Shown in pieces: positions 53,770 to 62,423 of a DNA stretch of 64,000 bases. The first letter of the stretch is position 1. Each line of letters begins with the position of its first letter. The translations under genes and the position numbers were made by a program. Under the pieces are notes generated by a model. That model was not told the DNA's origin. It ran no database searches and saw only the letters and a program-made list of their open reading frames with translations. Source of the stretch: Alitiscatomonas aceti (GTDB lineage Bacteria > Bacillota > Clostridia > Lachnospirales > Lachnospiraceae); the NCBI RefSeq assembly GCF_025567195.1, contig NZ_JAOQJF010000005.1, positions 83,685-147,684 on the forward strand. Direction: 5' to 3'.

Positions 53770-54705
53770 TTAAGCGTCCTGTTTCCGTTCTGTTCCCTCC
53801 TGGCCGGACCGGATGGTCCTCCGCATTTCCTTCAGGTCCATGAACTTATCCAGATACGGATACCCTTCCAGACCTGCCTCTCTGCTGCCTGGCTCCTTTA
53901 AGATAAAAACTGCCGGCCCCTTACCGTCTCCGTCCTCATGATCCACATATTTTAAGAATTCCCGGTCCAGGATCCACACATCGGGCTTTTCCTTTTTCAG
54001 CTTCTTCCGGACCTCCTCCCAGGAAACTCCCGAAACTGCCAGCCGGTAATACTGCCCCAGGGCCGCCTTAAGCCCGCTTCCGTAGATCCGGTCCCCTGTG
54101 ACGATGCCCAGCACCTTCCGGGCCGAAAACGCCTCCTCCTTCCACCTGGTGAAATCAATGACCGGCGTATTATAAAGGGCAAAATCCATGTTCTCCCTGT
54201 TTTCCTCATAAAAGCTCCGGGCCGCCAGACAGATTCTGCGGCACAGCTCCTCAATATCCAGGCGGATATCGGATCCGTCCTCCGTATCCAGGTTACAGAT
54301 GCTGCTGCCGCAGTTGAGCCCCAGGTGGAACCGTACCTCCGTGTCGGGTGTATCGTTGTCGAAGCCCTTGTTCTGGTGCAGGTACTCGCATCTCAGCTGC
54401 CACAGCCGCTCCCCGCAGATATACGGCGCTTCGTCAGCCGGGTCCTTTTTTAGGAACGGGGTCCCGTATGTATCCACCCACTGGGAATACTGCCGCCCGG
54501 TATCCCGGCTGGGCTCCCCGGATCTGTCCCGCAGGATCCTCCCGTCCCGGCCTCGCTTTACCAGCTCCGGAAACGCGATCCCGCCGCAGATATCCGGCAG
54601 CGTCACCGCCAGCGCCAGGGCCGACTGAAACCGCCCGTCCTCGATATTTTCCTCGATCTCCCGGATCCTGTCTAAAAATGTAAAGCTCACATCGCTGCGA
54701 TCCAT
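53770..54705 (-). CDS. HEPN-like N-terminal domain with receiver-like C-terminal domain, function unknown
   Basis: 311 aa. The N-terminal half is helical with the R-x4-H motif of HEPN RNases (WQLRCEYLHQN, Arg105 and His110) and LALAVTLPDICGG. The C-terminal part (about 195-290) reads like a receiver fold (KVLGIVTGDRIYGSGLKAAL, KPDVWILDREFLKYV, VFILKEPG). No signal peptide. RBS AAGGAAGGAGTGCGCC. First of three coupled genes with the coiled-coil and ATPase proteins. Domain calls are by eye and need profile search. Confidence 0.55.
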   Translation of the reverse strand: MDRSDVSFTFLDRIREIEENIEDGRFQSALALAVTLPDICGGIAFPELVKRGRDGRILRDRSGEPSRDTGRQYSQWVDTYGTPFLKKDPADEAPYICGERLWQLRCEYLHQNKGFDNDTPDTEVRFHLGLNCGSSICNLDTEDGSDIRLDIEELCRRICLAARSFYEENRENMDFALYNTPVIDFTRWKEEAFSARKVLGIVTGDRIYGSGLKAALGQYYRLAVSGVSWEEVRKKLKKEKPDVWILDREFLKYVDHEDGDGKGPAVFILKEPGSREAGLEGYPYLDKFMDLKEMRRTIRSGQEGTERKQDA

Positions 54706-54828
54706 GGCGCACTCCTTCCTTTGTCCTCCGCTCTGCGGCCCGCCGCTCCGGGGCTGCTCTTTCTGTCCCGGGATCCGGCCCTGCTTCCTGTCCTCCAGAG
54801 GTCACAGGCCAGGGCCGCTCCCTGTCCT

Positions 54829-55134
54829 CTACCCCAGGACCGCCCGGACCATATCCAGCACAAGGATCACGACCACTATGGTCCACACCCGGATCCTTGC
54901 CTTTTCCCCGAGAGTGGTATTGACCACGGCGATCCCCGCCATGGTTGCGGCAAGGCCTGCCAGCCCCGGATAATGGGTCCCTGTCGTCCCCTGGGACCAG
55001 ACCGGAAGCCCCAGGGCAGAGAAGATCCTGTCTCCGGGACAGACGCCCGCCGGGCCTCGGCTGGCTCCAAAAAGGAATCCTCCCACAATAAGCAGGATCC
55101 CCAGTATCCGCCTGATCCACATCCTTTTTTCCAC
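54829..55134 (-). CDS. Small membrane protein of unknown function
   Basis: 101 aa with three hydrophobic helices (ILGILLIVGGFLFGAS, LAGLAATMAGIAVVN, VWTIVVVILVLDMVRAV). Probable GTG start nine bases after GGAGG, 4 bp after the GNAT stop; an ATG four codons later is possible. No family recognised. The 123-bp gap to the HEPN-like gene shows no promoter. Confidence 0.65.
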   Translation of the reverse strand: MEKRMWIRRILGILLIVGGFLFGASRGPAGVCPGDRIFSALGLPVWSQGTTGTHYPGLAGLAATMAGIAVVNTTLGEKARIRVWTIVVVILVLDMVRAVLG

Positions 55135-55138
55135 AGGA

Positions 55139-55600
55139 TCATTCCTCCCCTCTGTGGATATACATTCTTATCTTTTCCGCTTCCCCTTCTCCCTGTACCA
55201 TACAGAGATATTCCCAGCCGTACCGTTCATAAAAAGAAGTATGATCGGTGATCAGATACAGAGGATCGATCCCCTTTTCCTTCATGTCCGCGCACACGTA
55301 CCGCAGCAGCGAGCCGGCAACGCCCCGGCCCCGCCAATCCTCCTCTGTGTATACAGCACACACATTGGGAGCCAGATCCTTCCGGTCATGAAAATCATTC
55401 TCGATCACTCCCATGCCGCCGATGATCCGCTCCCCGTCCAGCGCCATATACCACTGGGGAACCGGGCCCTTCTCCTCCAGGCACTCCTCCATGCTCTCCA
55501 TATACGCCTCCAGTGGGATCCTCCATTTTTCATGGAACCACCGGGCCGCCTGTTCCTTAAGTTCCGGCCGGTCTGTGAGCCGCACGATCTTATAGTCCAT
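55139..55600 (-). CDS. GNAT-family N-acetyltransferase
   Basis: 153 aa. DLAPNVCAVYTEEDWRGRG is the motif A (R-G-R-G) acetyl-CoA loop, and YLITDHTSFYERYGWEYLCM is motif B. Substrate unknown. RBS GGAGGAAGAAAA. In a chain of small minus-strand genes (DUF2500, VOC, GNAT). Confidence 0.88.
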   Translation of the reverse strand: MDYKIVRLTDRPELKEQAARWFHEKWRIPLEAYMESMEECLEEKGPVPQWYMALDGERIIGGMGVIENDFHDRKDLAPNVCAVYTEEDWRGRGVAGSLLRYVCADMKEKGIDPLYLITDHTSFYERYGWEYLCMVQGEGEAEKIRMYIHRGEE

Positions 55601-55627
55601 TTTTCTTCCTCCTTCTTTCCTCCAGCA

Positions 55628-55990
55628 TCATACCGGCGTTCCCACCTCGATCAGATTCCCGTCTGGATCATAGAACCGGACCACTCTCTGGCCCCAGCTA
55701 TGGGTCATGGGCCGGTTCACATACTGTACCTCCGGATACAGGCGCTCCAGCTTTTCCACAAAGCAGTCAAACTCCCGCTCCTCGAAATACAGCTCACAGG
55801 AATTGTTCTCCGGGATCACCTCCCGCCCCAGGAACTTTTTCCACAGCTTCTCATCCTGGAGCACCAGGCCCTCCGTCAGGATCACGTTTCCATCCTGATC
55901 CACCACCGTGTCCAGGCCGAACAGGTCATGGTAAAACTTTATTGACCGCTCCATGTCCTTCACAACGATCAGTACATTCCTTAATCTCAT
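55628..55990 (-). CDS. VOC-family (glyoxalase/bleomycin-resistance fold) protein
   Basis: 120 aa. Begins MRLRNVLIVVKDMERSIKFYHD and ends VVRFYDPDGNLIEVGTPV, the two beta-alpha-beta-beta-beta repeats of a VOC protein. Substrate and metal unclear. RBS GGAGATTAAAGG. Neighbour of a GNAT gene on the same strand. Confidence 0.88.
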   Translation of the reverse strand: MRLRNVLIVVKDMERSIKFYHDLFGLDTVVDQDGNVILTEGLVLQDEKLWKKFLGREVIPENNSCELYFEEREFDCFVEKLERLYPEVQYVNRPMTHSWGQRVVRFYDPDGNLIEVGTPV

Positions 55991-56006
55991 CCTTTAATCT
56001 CCATTC

Positions 56007-56378
56007 TCAATCTCTCTCAAAGCCCAGATACCTGGTTCCCTGGAAAGAAAGCCGTCCTGTGTCTCCATCAGCTAACATCCCGTATTCCGGCCCGGAAACG
56101 GAAAGCTCCATCCGGTCTCCGCTTTCCACCTGGAAGGTGACAAAATACTTCGTGGAGGATGTGTCCGTAAAGCCGTGGGCCCCCGAAACGTCTCCCGCAT
56201 TGGCATGGCGGTGATGGGTCACATGTATGCGCTTGGCTGTGACCGCTGCCTCCACCGTCAGCCGCGGCGAGTGGTTATTCTTATTCCAGGTGCTGAGCCC
56301 CTTTGCTATGGTCATGATGAATGTCCCCAGGACCATGAAAAAAACGATTGGAAATAATATGCCGAACAGGTCAAACAT
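56007..56378 (-). CDS. DUF2500-family membrane protein
   Basis: 123 aa. One N-terminal TM helix (LFGILFPIVFFMVLGTFIM), then a beta-rich extracytoplasmic domain with VEAAVTAKRIHVTHHRH, STKYFVTFQVESGDRMEL, GDTGRLSFQGTRYLGFER: the DUF2500 pattern. Start by GGAGGGATCCGGG. Function unknown. Confidence 0.85.
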   Translation of the reverse strand: MFDLFGILFPIVFFMVLGTFIMTIAKGLSTWNKNNHSPRLTVEAAVTAKRIHVTHHRHANAGDVSGAHGFTDTSSTKYFVTFQVESGDRMELSVSGPEYGMLADGDTGRLSFQGTRYLGFERD

Positions 56379-56500
56379 CCCGGATCCCTCCTTCTGCAAC
56401 AGATTCTTTTCTGATTACAGGCTACCACATTTTTATTTTCTGCACAAGATTTTCCAGAAAACTTTCCCTGGAACATGTGTCAAGGAAAAATAAATTTTAC

Positions 56501-56528
56501 TTGACATTTTATATGTCTGAAATATAAT
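56501..56528 (+). promoter_or_regulatory. Promoter of the AbiE pair with an internal dyad
   Basis: TTGACA, 16-bp spacer, TATAAT. The dyad GACAT-TTTAT-ATGTC (56503-56517) overlaps the -35 and spacer, a likely AbiEi autorepression site. Confidence 0.8.
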
Positions 56529-56547
56529 GATGTTAGGGAGGTGGCGT

Positions 56548-57249
56548 ATGAACAGCTATGCAGAATACATCAAGACAGTGATCGGGCAGGAGCCTGAAAA
56601 TAAGCTTCTGGAAGCAAGCGTTTTATATCAAAGATCATTCGGCACTATTCCTGAGATGACCTACTATAAAACACTGGAAAGAATGAGCAGGCAAGGCTCC
56701 CTTGTACATCTTGCCAAAGGCTTATATTACAGACCAAAGAAATCACGATTTGGAGCAATTCCGATCAGCGAAAAAGAAATTGTCGGTCACTATACGAGTG
56801 ATGGGAAAGGCATTGTAATTGGTTACAGACTTTACAATCAGAAAGAACTGACAACACAGATCAGTAAACGGGTTGAGATCCTTTCTTCTGCCATTTCAGA
56901 GCAAAAGAAAAATATCAATAACGTTTGCGTGACATACAGTGGGGTTGCTTTGACGCAGGATACGATCCCGGTAATTGAAACACTGGAGATTCTTCAGAAC
57001 TATAAGTCCATTGAAGATATCAGTAAATCCGCACTGGCTGCATATATGAGAGAATTCGCACTTGGATACTCTGATACTGCCGCAGTATTTGTCCTTAAAA
57101 ATCGGAAGTATAAGAAATCAACCATTGCATTTCTGGAGAGATTTCTGAATTACTTTGGTGTTGAAAACACCTTATGCCAGTTCTTATCAGCACTCTCATC
57201 ATATGCGATTCCGGAAATGGAGGAATTCTATGAACCTGCACAAGCATAG
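56548..57249 (+). CDS. abiEi: AbiEi-like type IV antitoxin
   Basis: 233 aa. N-terminal winged HTH (TIPEMTYYKTLERMSRQGS, LVHLAKGLYYRPKK) and C-terminal antitoxin domain. Start by GGGAGGTGGCGT. Overlaps the toxin start by 20 bp. Codon use and base composition are more AT-rich than the flanking genes, consistent with transfer. Autoregulation through the promoter dyad is expected from characterised AbiEi. Confidence 0.85.
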   Translation: MNSYAEYIKTVIGQEPENKLLEASVLYQRSFGTIPEMTYYKTLERMSRQGSLVHLAKGLYYRPKKSRFGAIPISEKEIVGHYTSDGKGIVIGYRLYNQKELTTQISKRVEILSSAISEQKKNINNVCVTYSGVALTQDTIPVIETLEILQNYKSIEDISKSALAAYMREFALGYSDTAAVFVLKNRKYKKSTIAFLERFLNYFGVENTLCQFLSALSSYAIPEMEEFYEPAQA

Positions 57250-58174
57250 AGAAGAATTTGAAGAACTGATCGCTATCTCAGCAGATTATATTGGAGTCCC
57301 TGCCGATGCAGTCCGCAGGGATTACTATATTGTTCAAATGATGCAAAATCTTCAAAACAGCGAATACGCCGAAGCCTGTGTGTTTAAGGGAGGGACCTCT
57401 CTCAGTAAATGTTACCCAGGGTCTATCAATCGTTTTTCTGAGGATATTGATCTGACCTTCATACCTGTAGAGGATATGAATAATAAAAAATACAGCAGGG
57501 CCTTAAAAAGGATTGAGAATACGATCTCAGCTGGTTTTCTGATGGAGAAAATAGAGGCTGAGCGTAATGACCGGAACAAAAGCGCATATGTCTGGCCTGA
57601 AAATGAAAGCCGGGAAACCTGTCGCATAAAGCTGGAGATTGGCTCCAGTGTCAGACCGGACCCTTTTTCAAAGAGAAGTATGAAAACCTATATTCAGGAA
57701 TACCTTGACGCAAAAGGCATGCATAATGTTGTGGAAGAATTCGATCTGCAGGAAGTCAATGTGAATACACTTGATATCACACGAACCTTCCTGGATAAGG
57801 TGATGTCTGTTAAGAGACATGCAATCTGCGGAACGCTTCCAGGAAAGGTGCGTCACATATACGATGTTACAGTCCTTCTGGATCGCAGTGACATCCAAAA
57901 ATTCCTAAAGGATACGGAACATCTGAAGCAGCTTTTAAGCCTTACAAAAGAAACCGACAGCTTCTATCTTCAGAAACGTAATATTTCTGAAGAATATGAT
58001 CCGATGAGGGCATATGCCTTTGAAAACTGGAAACAGTATTTCAACGATGAAATTCGTAGCCGATACGAAACACTTCATGAGGATCTGCTCTATACATCGG
58101 ATCGCCAGAGCTTTAAAAAAGCAATTCAGGCATTTGAATTTATCAGTCAGCTGTTTGCTTCAATCGGTGAATAA
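57230..58174 (+). CDS. abiEii: AbiEii-like nucleotidyltransferase toxin
   Basis: 314 aa. Motif I GGTSLSK (54-60) and DxD motif FSEDIDLTF (69-77), the nucleotidyltransferase signatures of AbiEii/COG2253. Such enzymes block growth of phage-infected cells by acting on tRNA or nucleotides. Start by GGAGGAATTCT. No visible truncation. It ends 5 bp before the convergent paralogue pair. Confidence 0.88.
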   Translation: MNLHKHREEFEELIAISADYIGVPADAVRRDYYIVQMMQNLQNSEYAEACVFKGGTSLSKCYPGSINRFSEDIDLTFIPVEDMNNKKYSRALKRIENTISAGFLMEKIEAERNDRNKSAYVWPENESRETCRIKLEIGSSVRPDPFSKRSMKTYIQEYLDAKGMHNVVEEFDLQEVNVNTLDITRTFLDKVMSVKRHAICGTLPGKVRHIYDVTVLLDRSDIQKFLKDTEHLKQLLSLTKETDSFYLQKRNISEEYDPMRAYAFENWKQYFNDEIRSRYETLHEDLLYTSDRQSFKKAIQAFEFISQLFASIGE

Positions 58175-58179
58175 ACAAT

Positions 58180-58743
58180 TTAATCCCCAAGGATCTCCCG
58201 GCTCACGATCCCGGCCTGGTCTCCCACATATGTCTGGGCCAGCTCGTACAGCAGAACGTGATCGTCCGGCGGCATCTTGCAGAACCATTCCCAAAGGAAC
58301 TCCCCCTCCGGCGTATAACAGGAAACTACCATCAGCGGCTCCTCACGGTATTGGAAGTACAGAGCCGTCTGCTCTGAAAAATAGTAAAATCCGATCCGGT
58401 AACACTGCTCTCTCCCTTCCAGCAGGATCACAGGGCTATGATGATCCGTACTTCCTTCGCCGTTCCTGCTGTCCAGCGCTGTCAGCGGACGGAACCGCTT
58501 TAACCCCATACAGTAGCCTGTTGCCTTATTAAAAACGTCGTCCTCTTCGACCGTCCAGACGTCGGTTTCTGCCTTGCAGGTCACATTGTGGAAGTACAGT
58601 GTATGATCCCGCTCCAGCTCTCCCCGGGAAAATACCCTGTCCCTTCTGCCGTATCTGCCGCCTGCTGCCAGGATCCCTCCCATCATTACGGCTCCTGCCA
58701 GGAAAAAGAGCAGATGGTTCCAGTTTTTTCTTCTCTCATTCAA
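58180..58743 (-). CDS. Membrane-anchored protein of unknown function, paralogue 2
   Basis: 187 aa. One N-terminal TM helix (HLLFFLAGAVMMGGILAAGG), then an extracytoplasmic domain with FSRGELERD, LKRFRPLTAL, and CKMPPDDHVLLYEL. It probably starts at TTG overlapping the upstream paralogue by 8 bp, SD GGTGAG. Similar in order and spacing to its neighbour, so the pair arose by duplication. No family recognised. Confidence 0.7.
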   Translation of the reverse strand: MNERRKNWNHLLFFLAGAVMMGGILAAGGRYGRRDRVFSRGELERDHTLYFHNVTCKAETDVWTVEEDDVFNKATGYCMGLKRFRPLTALDSRNGEGSTDHHSPVILLEGREQCYRIGFYYFSEQTALYFQYREEPLMVVSCYTPEGEFLWEWFCKMPPDDHVLLYELAQTYVGDQAGIVSREILGD

Positions 58744-59275
58744 TTTTTCTCACCAGCTCCCCTTCCTCATAGCCATAGACCAGGTCATACAGCTTCGCAT
58801 AATCGTCCGGCGGCAGCGTGCAGTAGCCTCCCCAGATCTCTTTACCATCCGGCCCGCTTCTGGAAGCGATTACGACCGGGTTCTCCCTGTGCGCGGAATC
58901 ATAGGAAAGCTGGCCTTCCGGATCAAAAAAGCTGATCTGGATCCTGTATTCCTCTCCGCACAGGAATACTGCCGTCCTAGGTTCATCCATGACGCATCCC
59001 AGTATCATCTCTGTCACTGCAATATACCGGAATTTTTTTAGGCTTTTGCAGAGAGAGATCACTTCTTCGCACACCTCTTCCTCATTAACCCTTCGCGCGC
59101 TGAACGTTCTGGGACATGTATGATTTTCAATATAAAGAGCGCTTCCAGCCAGCTCCCCGGCGGAAAACAGCCTGGAATCATCCCGGCTGGCCAGGAAAAC
59201 GCAGAACAGCAGAAGCACCGCCACCATTCCGGCCGCCAGGGAAATAAAATGACCTGTTTTATTACGTTTCATCAT
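58736..59275 (-). CDS. Membrane-anchored protein of unknown function, paralogue 1
   Basis: 179 aa. N-terminal TM (FISLAAGMVAVLLLFCVFLA), FSAGELAGS, LKKFRYIAVTEM, YCTLPPDDYAKLYDL; shares these three blocks with the next gene. A promoter places the predicted start at or next to the first ATG, so the message may be leaderless; there is no SD. Extracytoplasmic Cys residues could form disulfides. Confidence 0.72.
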   Translation of the reverse strand: MMKRNKTGHFISLAAGMVAVLLLFCVFLASRDDSRLFSAGELAGSALYIENHTCPRTFSARRVNEEEVCEEVISLCKSLKKFRYIAVTEMILGCVMDEPRTAVFLCGEEYRIQISFFDPEGQLSYDSAHRENPVVIASRSGPDGKEIWGGYCTLPPDDYAKLYDLVYGYEEGELVRKIE

Positions 59276-59281
59276 ATGGCA

Positions 59282-59310
59282 ATTTTACTATTTCCCAGTC
59301 AGAATGTCCA
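59282..59310 (-). promoter_or_regulatory. Promoter of the paralogue pair
   Basis: TGGACA, 17-bp spacer, TAAAAT on the minus strand; predicted start falls on the ATGATG at 59275. Confidence 0.6.
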
Positions 59311-59358
59311 TCTGTTTTAAGCGAAGGAAACCATATCTGCCTATTCTGAGTATGTGGA

Positions 59359-59385
59359 AAGCCGCAGGCAGACGGCCCGCGGCTT
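59359..59385 (-). terminator. Terminator-like hairpin after the GPH carrier
   Basis: AAGCCGCGGGC/GCCTGCGGCTT 11-bp stem with 5-nt loop; weak T content after it. Confidence 0.5.
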
Positions 59386-59423
59386 CTCAAAGGAGTATGT
59401 ATGACAATATAGAGAAACTGGCA

Positions 59424-60830
59424 TTAGGAATTTTTCTTCGCCGCCTCCCGGCGCTGCTTAAGCTCCGCGCGCATGGTCTTTGCGAAGGCTGGCGTAATGG
59501 GATAAAGCTTCACCAGGATCACCGTAACGATCATTAACACAATGGGATAGGCGATCTTTAAGTTCACGATCATGTCGATGACCTCCTGGGAGGTCTCTGA
59601 GGCACTGTACCCCACAGACGCCAGGGCAACGCCCACGATCATGGTGGAAAAGCTGGAGCAGAATTTCTTCATAAAGGTGATCGTGGCGTTGATGAACCCG
59701 GCCTGGGCCGTTCCAAACTTCCACTCTGTATAGTCTGTGCAGTCGGGGATCATAGCCAGCACCGCCACATTCGCGAATACAAAGCCAAGGCTTCCCACAA
59801 ATCCCATGCCAATGACCTCAAAATCTGTGGCAAATTCCCGGCGCACCAGGAGCCAGATGGACTGGATCAGGATCACAAACATACCGATGAACACAGTTTT
59901 GATCTTGCCAAATTTTCTCAGCATGGCAGGCATCATGGGGATGACCACCAGGCTGATCCCCAGGGATACCAGAGAGAATACGGCTTTTAAGCCCATGTTC
60001 TCCACCACGCACCGGAGATAATATAAGGAAAGTGCAGAACTCATGGTATTCACAAGGGTAACGGCTCCCAGCAGCAGGGCTGCGCAGATCACGGCCCGGT
60101 TATGGATCACCAGTCCGATCTGGCTCTTAAAATGGATCTTTTCCGGAGTGGGAAGGGAATTATAGTAATCCACCCGCTTGGCTCCGTTGGCCGCACAGAG
60201 GCCGGTGATGATCATGGTGACACAAACGATCCCCACGCTGATGAGCCATCCAGTTCTGGGATCGGCCGATTTCTGTACAATGGGAATGGTGATCACGCCC
60301 ACAACGGCTCCGGCAATGAAGCCGCCGTACTGACGGCAGGTGAGCATCAGATTCCGTTCCTGTGGATCCCGGGTCATGGCACTGTTCAATGCCTGCCACG
60401 GAACCGTAAACTGGGTATAGAAAACCGAATACAGGAGCAGCGCCACAATATAATAGATCCACATTCCGGTCTCCGGAAGATCCGGGACAGTAAACAGCAT
60501 GACCATAATCACAGCCCATAAAAGGATCCCCATGATCATATGGGGGCGGTACTTGCCCCACCGCTTTGTATTGGTACGGTCCGCGATGCCGCCGATGATG
60601 GGATCGTTGATGGCATCCCAGATGATCAGCAGCGTATTTAAGATACCTACGGCTCCCACATGGAGACCGGCCACATCGCTCATGAAGTTCATGGCATAGG
60701 CCGTTTTAAACTGGGAAGGCATGGTGCTGGCCACGCCGCCAAGGCCGTAGGAGACAAGCTCTCCCTTGGACATCTTCCGGTCCCGCTGGTCCTCCTGGAC
60801 GTCAGCGGGTACGTTTTTCTTTTTTGACAT
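59424..60830 (-). CDS. GPH-family (glycoside-pentoside-hexuronide:cation) MFS symporter
   Basis: 468 aa, twelve TM helices. Characteristic GPH segments LVSYGLGGVASTMPSQFKTA, IIWDAINDPIIGGIADRTN, RWGKYRPHMIM, and QFTVPWQALNSAMTRDP. GPH carriers usually import sugars, but this one lies 21 bp after an amidohydrolase gene, so an amide or peptide-like substrate is possible. RBS GGGGAGACGCAGGAT. Confidence 0.9.
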   Translation of the reverse strand: MSKKKNVPADVQEDQRDRKMSKGELVSYGLGGVASTMPSQFKTAYAMNFMSDVAGLHVGAVGILNTLLIIWDAINDPIIGGIADRTNTKRWGKYRPHMIMGILLWAVIMVMLFTVPDLPETGMWIYYIVALLLYSVFYTQFTVPWQALNSAMTRDPQERNLMLTCRQYGGFIAGAVVGVITIPIVQKSADPRTGWLISVGIVCVTMIITGLCAANGAKRVDYYNSLPTPEKIHFKSQIGLVIHNRAVICAALLLGAVTLVNTMSSALSLYYLRCVVENMGLKAVFSLVSLGISLVVIPMMPAMLRKFGKIKTVFIGMFVILIQSIWLLVRREFATDFEVIGMGFVGSLGFVFANVAVLAMIPDCTDYTEWKFGTAQAGFINATITFMKKFCSSFSTMIVGVALASVGYSASETSQEVIDMIVNLKIAYPIVLMIVTVILVKLYPITPAFAKTMRAELKQRREAAKKNS

Positions 60831-60851
60831 ATCCTGCGTCTCCCCTTCCTT

Positions 60852-62285
60852 TTATTTCTTCATCCAGGGCTTTGCATCCTTGGGAAGCAGCGGCTGATAT
60901 CCGTCTGGTCCCGTTTTTCTCTTAAACTCTTCAGCTGCCTTTTTTACCAGCTCCGGATCGTCCAGCAGGTCGATGGCCGCCGCTGCCAGGACCTTTCCGG
61001 CGTACAGGAGTCCCTTATGGGCAATGGAGGATTTTCCCTGTGACACCATCTGCCAGGTGTGCTCCGGCGTGCCTCCCGCACAGGTGGCCGCAACGATCTG
61101 GGAGGTGGGGCATACCCAGCTCACGTCTCCCACGTCTGAAGAGCCGGACAAAGGTTTTTCAGAGGGGCGGTAGGGAAGGATAAAGCTGTAAATGCTCTTT
61201 TTATCGTACTGCTCGCCCAGAACCCGGCCCTTTTCTCCCATGATCCGCTCAAACCGGTCCGCCAGCTTCTGCCTGCCCGGCATGGTATCCTAGATGGCGC
61301 TGGCAAAGGCATACTCCTCCTCTGTGTATTCCGGCAGGCCCACGGCCTTCATGTTCTCATAGAGCACCTCCTCCAGAGTGTGGTTCACCAGGATATTGGA
61401 GCAGGCCTTTTCCAGCTGGATCTCCACCTCCACGCCGCACATCATAGCGGCTCCTCTGGCGATCTGGTTGACTCTTTCGTAGATCTCCCGAACCTGGTCA
61501 TTCTTGGGCGCGCGGATCAGATAAACAGACTCCGCCTCCGCCTGGACCACGTTGGGGGCGTCTCCGCCTGTGTTGGTGATGGCATAATGGATCCTGGCCT
61601 CTGGGATGATGTGCTCTCTTAAGAACTGGACGCCCATGTTCATCAGCTCCAGGGCATCCAAGGCGCTGCGGCCCAGGTGGGGGCTGGTTCCCGCATGGGC
61701 GCTGACTCCCTTAAAGAAATAGTGGATTCTCACATTCGCAAGGGTGCTGAAGGCCCATACGCTGTTTAACTGGTTGGGATGCCAGGAAAGGGCGATGTCC
61801 ACGCCTTTAAATACGCCGTCCCTGGCCATAAACGCCTTGGCGGAACCTCCTTCCTCGGCAGGGCAGCCGAAATAAATGATGGTTCCGGGCTTTTTTGATC
61901 CCTTCAGATACTCTTTCACAGCAATGGCCGCTGCCAGGCTTCCGGTCCCCAGCAGGTTATGGCCGCAGCCGTGTCCGTTTCCTCCCGGCTCCAGCGCCTC
62001 CTTCTCCGTAGCACACGCCTTCTGGCTCAATCCCGAAAGGGCATCAAACTCGCCCAGGATCCCGATCACCGGAGAGCCGCTGCCATAGGATCCGGAAAAC
62101 GCTGTGGGGATCCCGGCCAGGCCAGAGGTCACCGTAAAGCCCTCTTTCTTCAAAGCGTCCATAAGGATCCCGGAAGAAACCGTTTCTGTATAATCTGTCT
62201 CTGGATTGTCCCAGATGGAGTCGCTGACGGAGAACAGGAAATCCTGCTTCTCGTCCAGCAAGTCTAAAGCTGTCTGTTTGTCCAT
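60852..62285 (-). pseudogene. M20-family amidohydrolase (AbgB-like) with in-frame amber stop
   Basis: Reads MDKQTALDLLDEKQDFLFSV onward with the metal motifs HGCGHNLLGTGSLAA and GCPAEEGGSAKA. At FASAI a TAG (61290-61292) interrupts, and the same frame continues (DTMPGRQKLADRF) through HTWQMVSQGKSSIAHKG to the normal C-terminus. One base change from CAG would explain it. Without readthrough the C-terminal dimerisation/metal portion is missing, so it is probably inactive. Start by GGGAGGCTTTATC. Divergent from a LysR gene; followed by the GPH carrier. Confidence 0.85.
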
Positions 62286-62341
62286 GATAAAGCCTCCCTG
62301 CTTTCGTTCAGATTTCTTATCTGCCTCCATCATACCAGTGG

Positions 62342-62370
62342 TTGACAATTCCAGGTAGATATGAAATAAT
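62342..62370 (+). promoter_or_regulatory. Promoter of the LysR gene
   Basis: TTGACA, 17-bp spacer, AATAAT. The divergent M20 side has a TATGAT (62329-62334) with a poor -35, fitting activator control. Confidence 0.6.
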
Positions 62371-62423
62371 TACAGGGATGTATATTTTTTGTGCAAATCA
62401 TTCAAAAAACCCAGGTGATACCG

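Noticed and set aside
54434..55120. 228-codon minus-strand frame over the HEPN-like and small membrane genes
   Set aside because: Gly/Arg/Pro-rich shadow translation in a different frame from two genes that have proper RBSs and hydrophobic or motif-bearing products.
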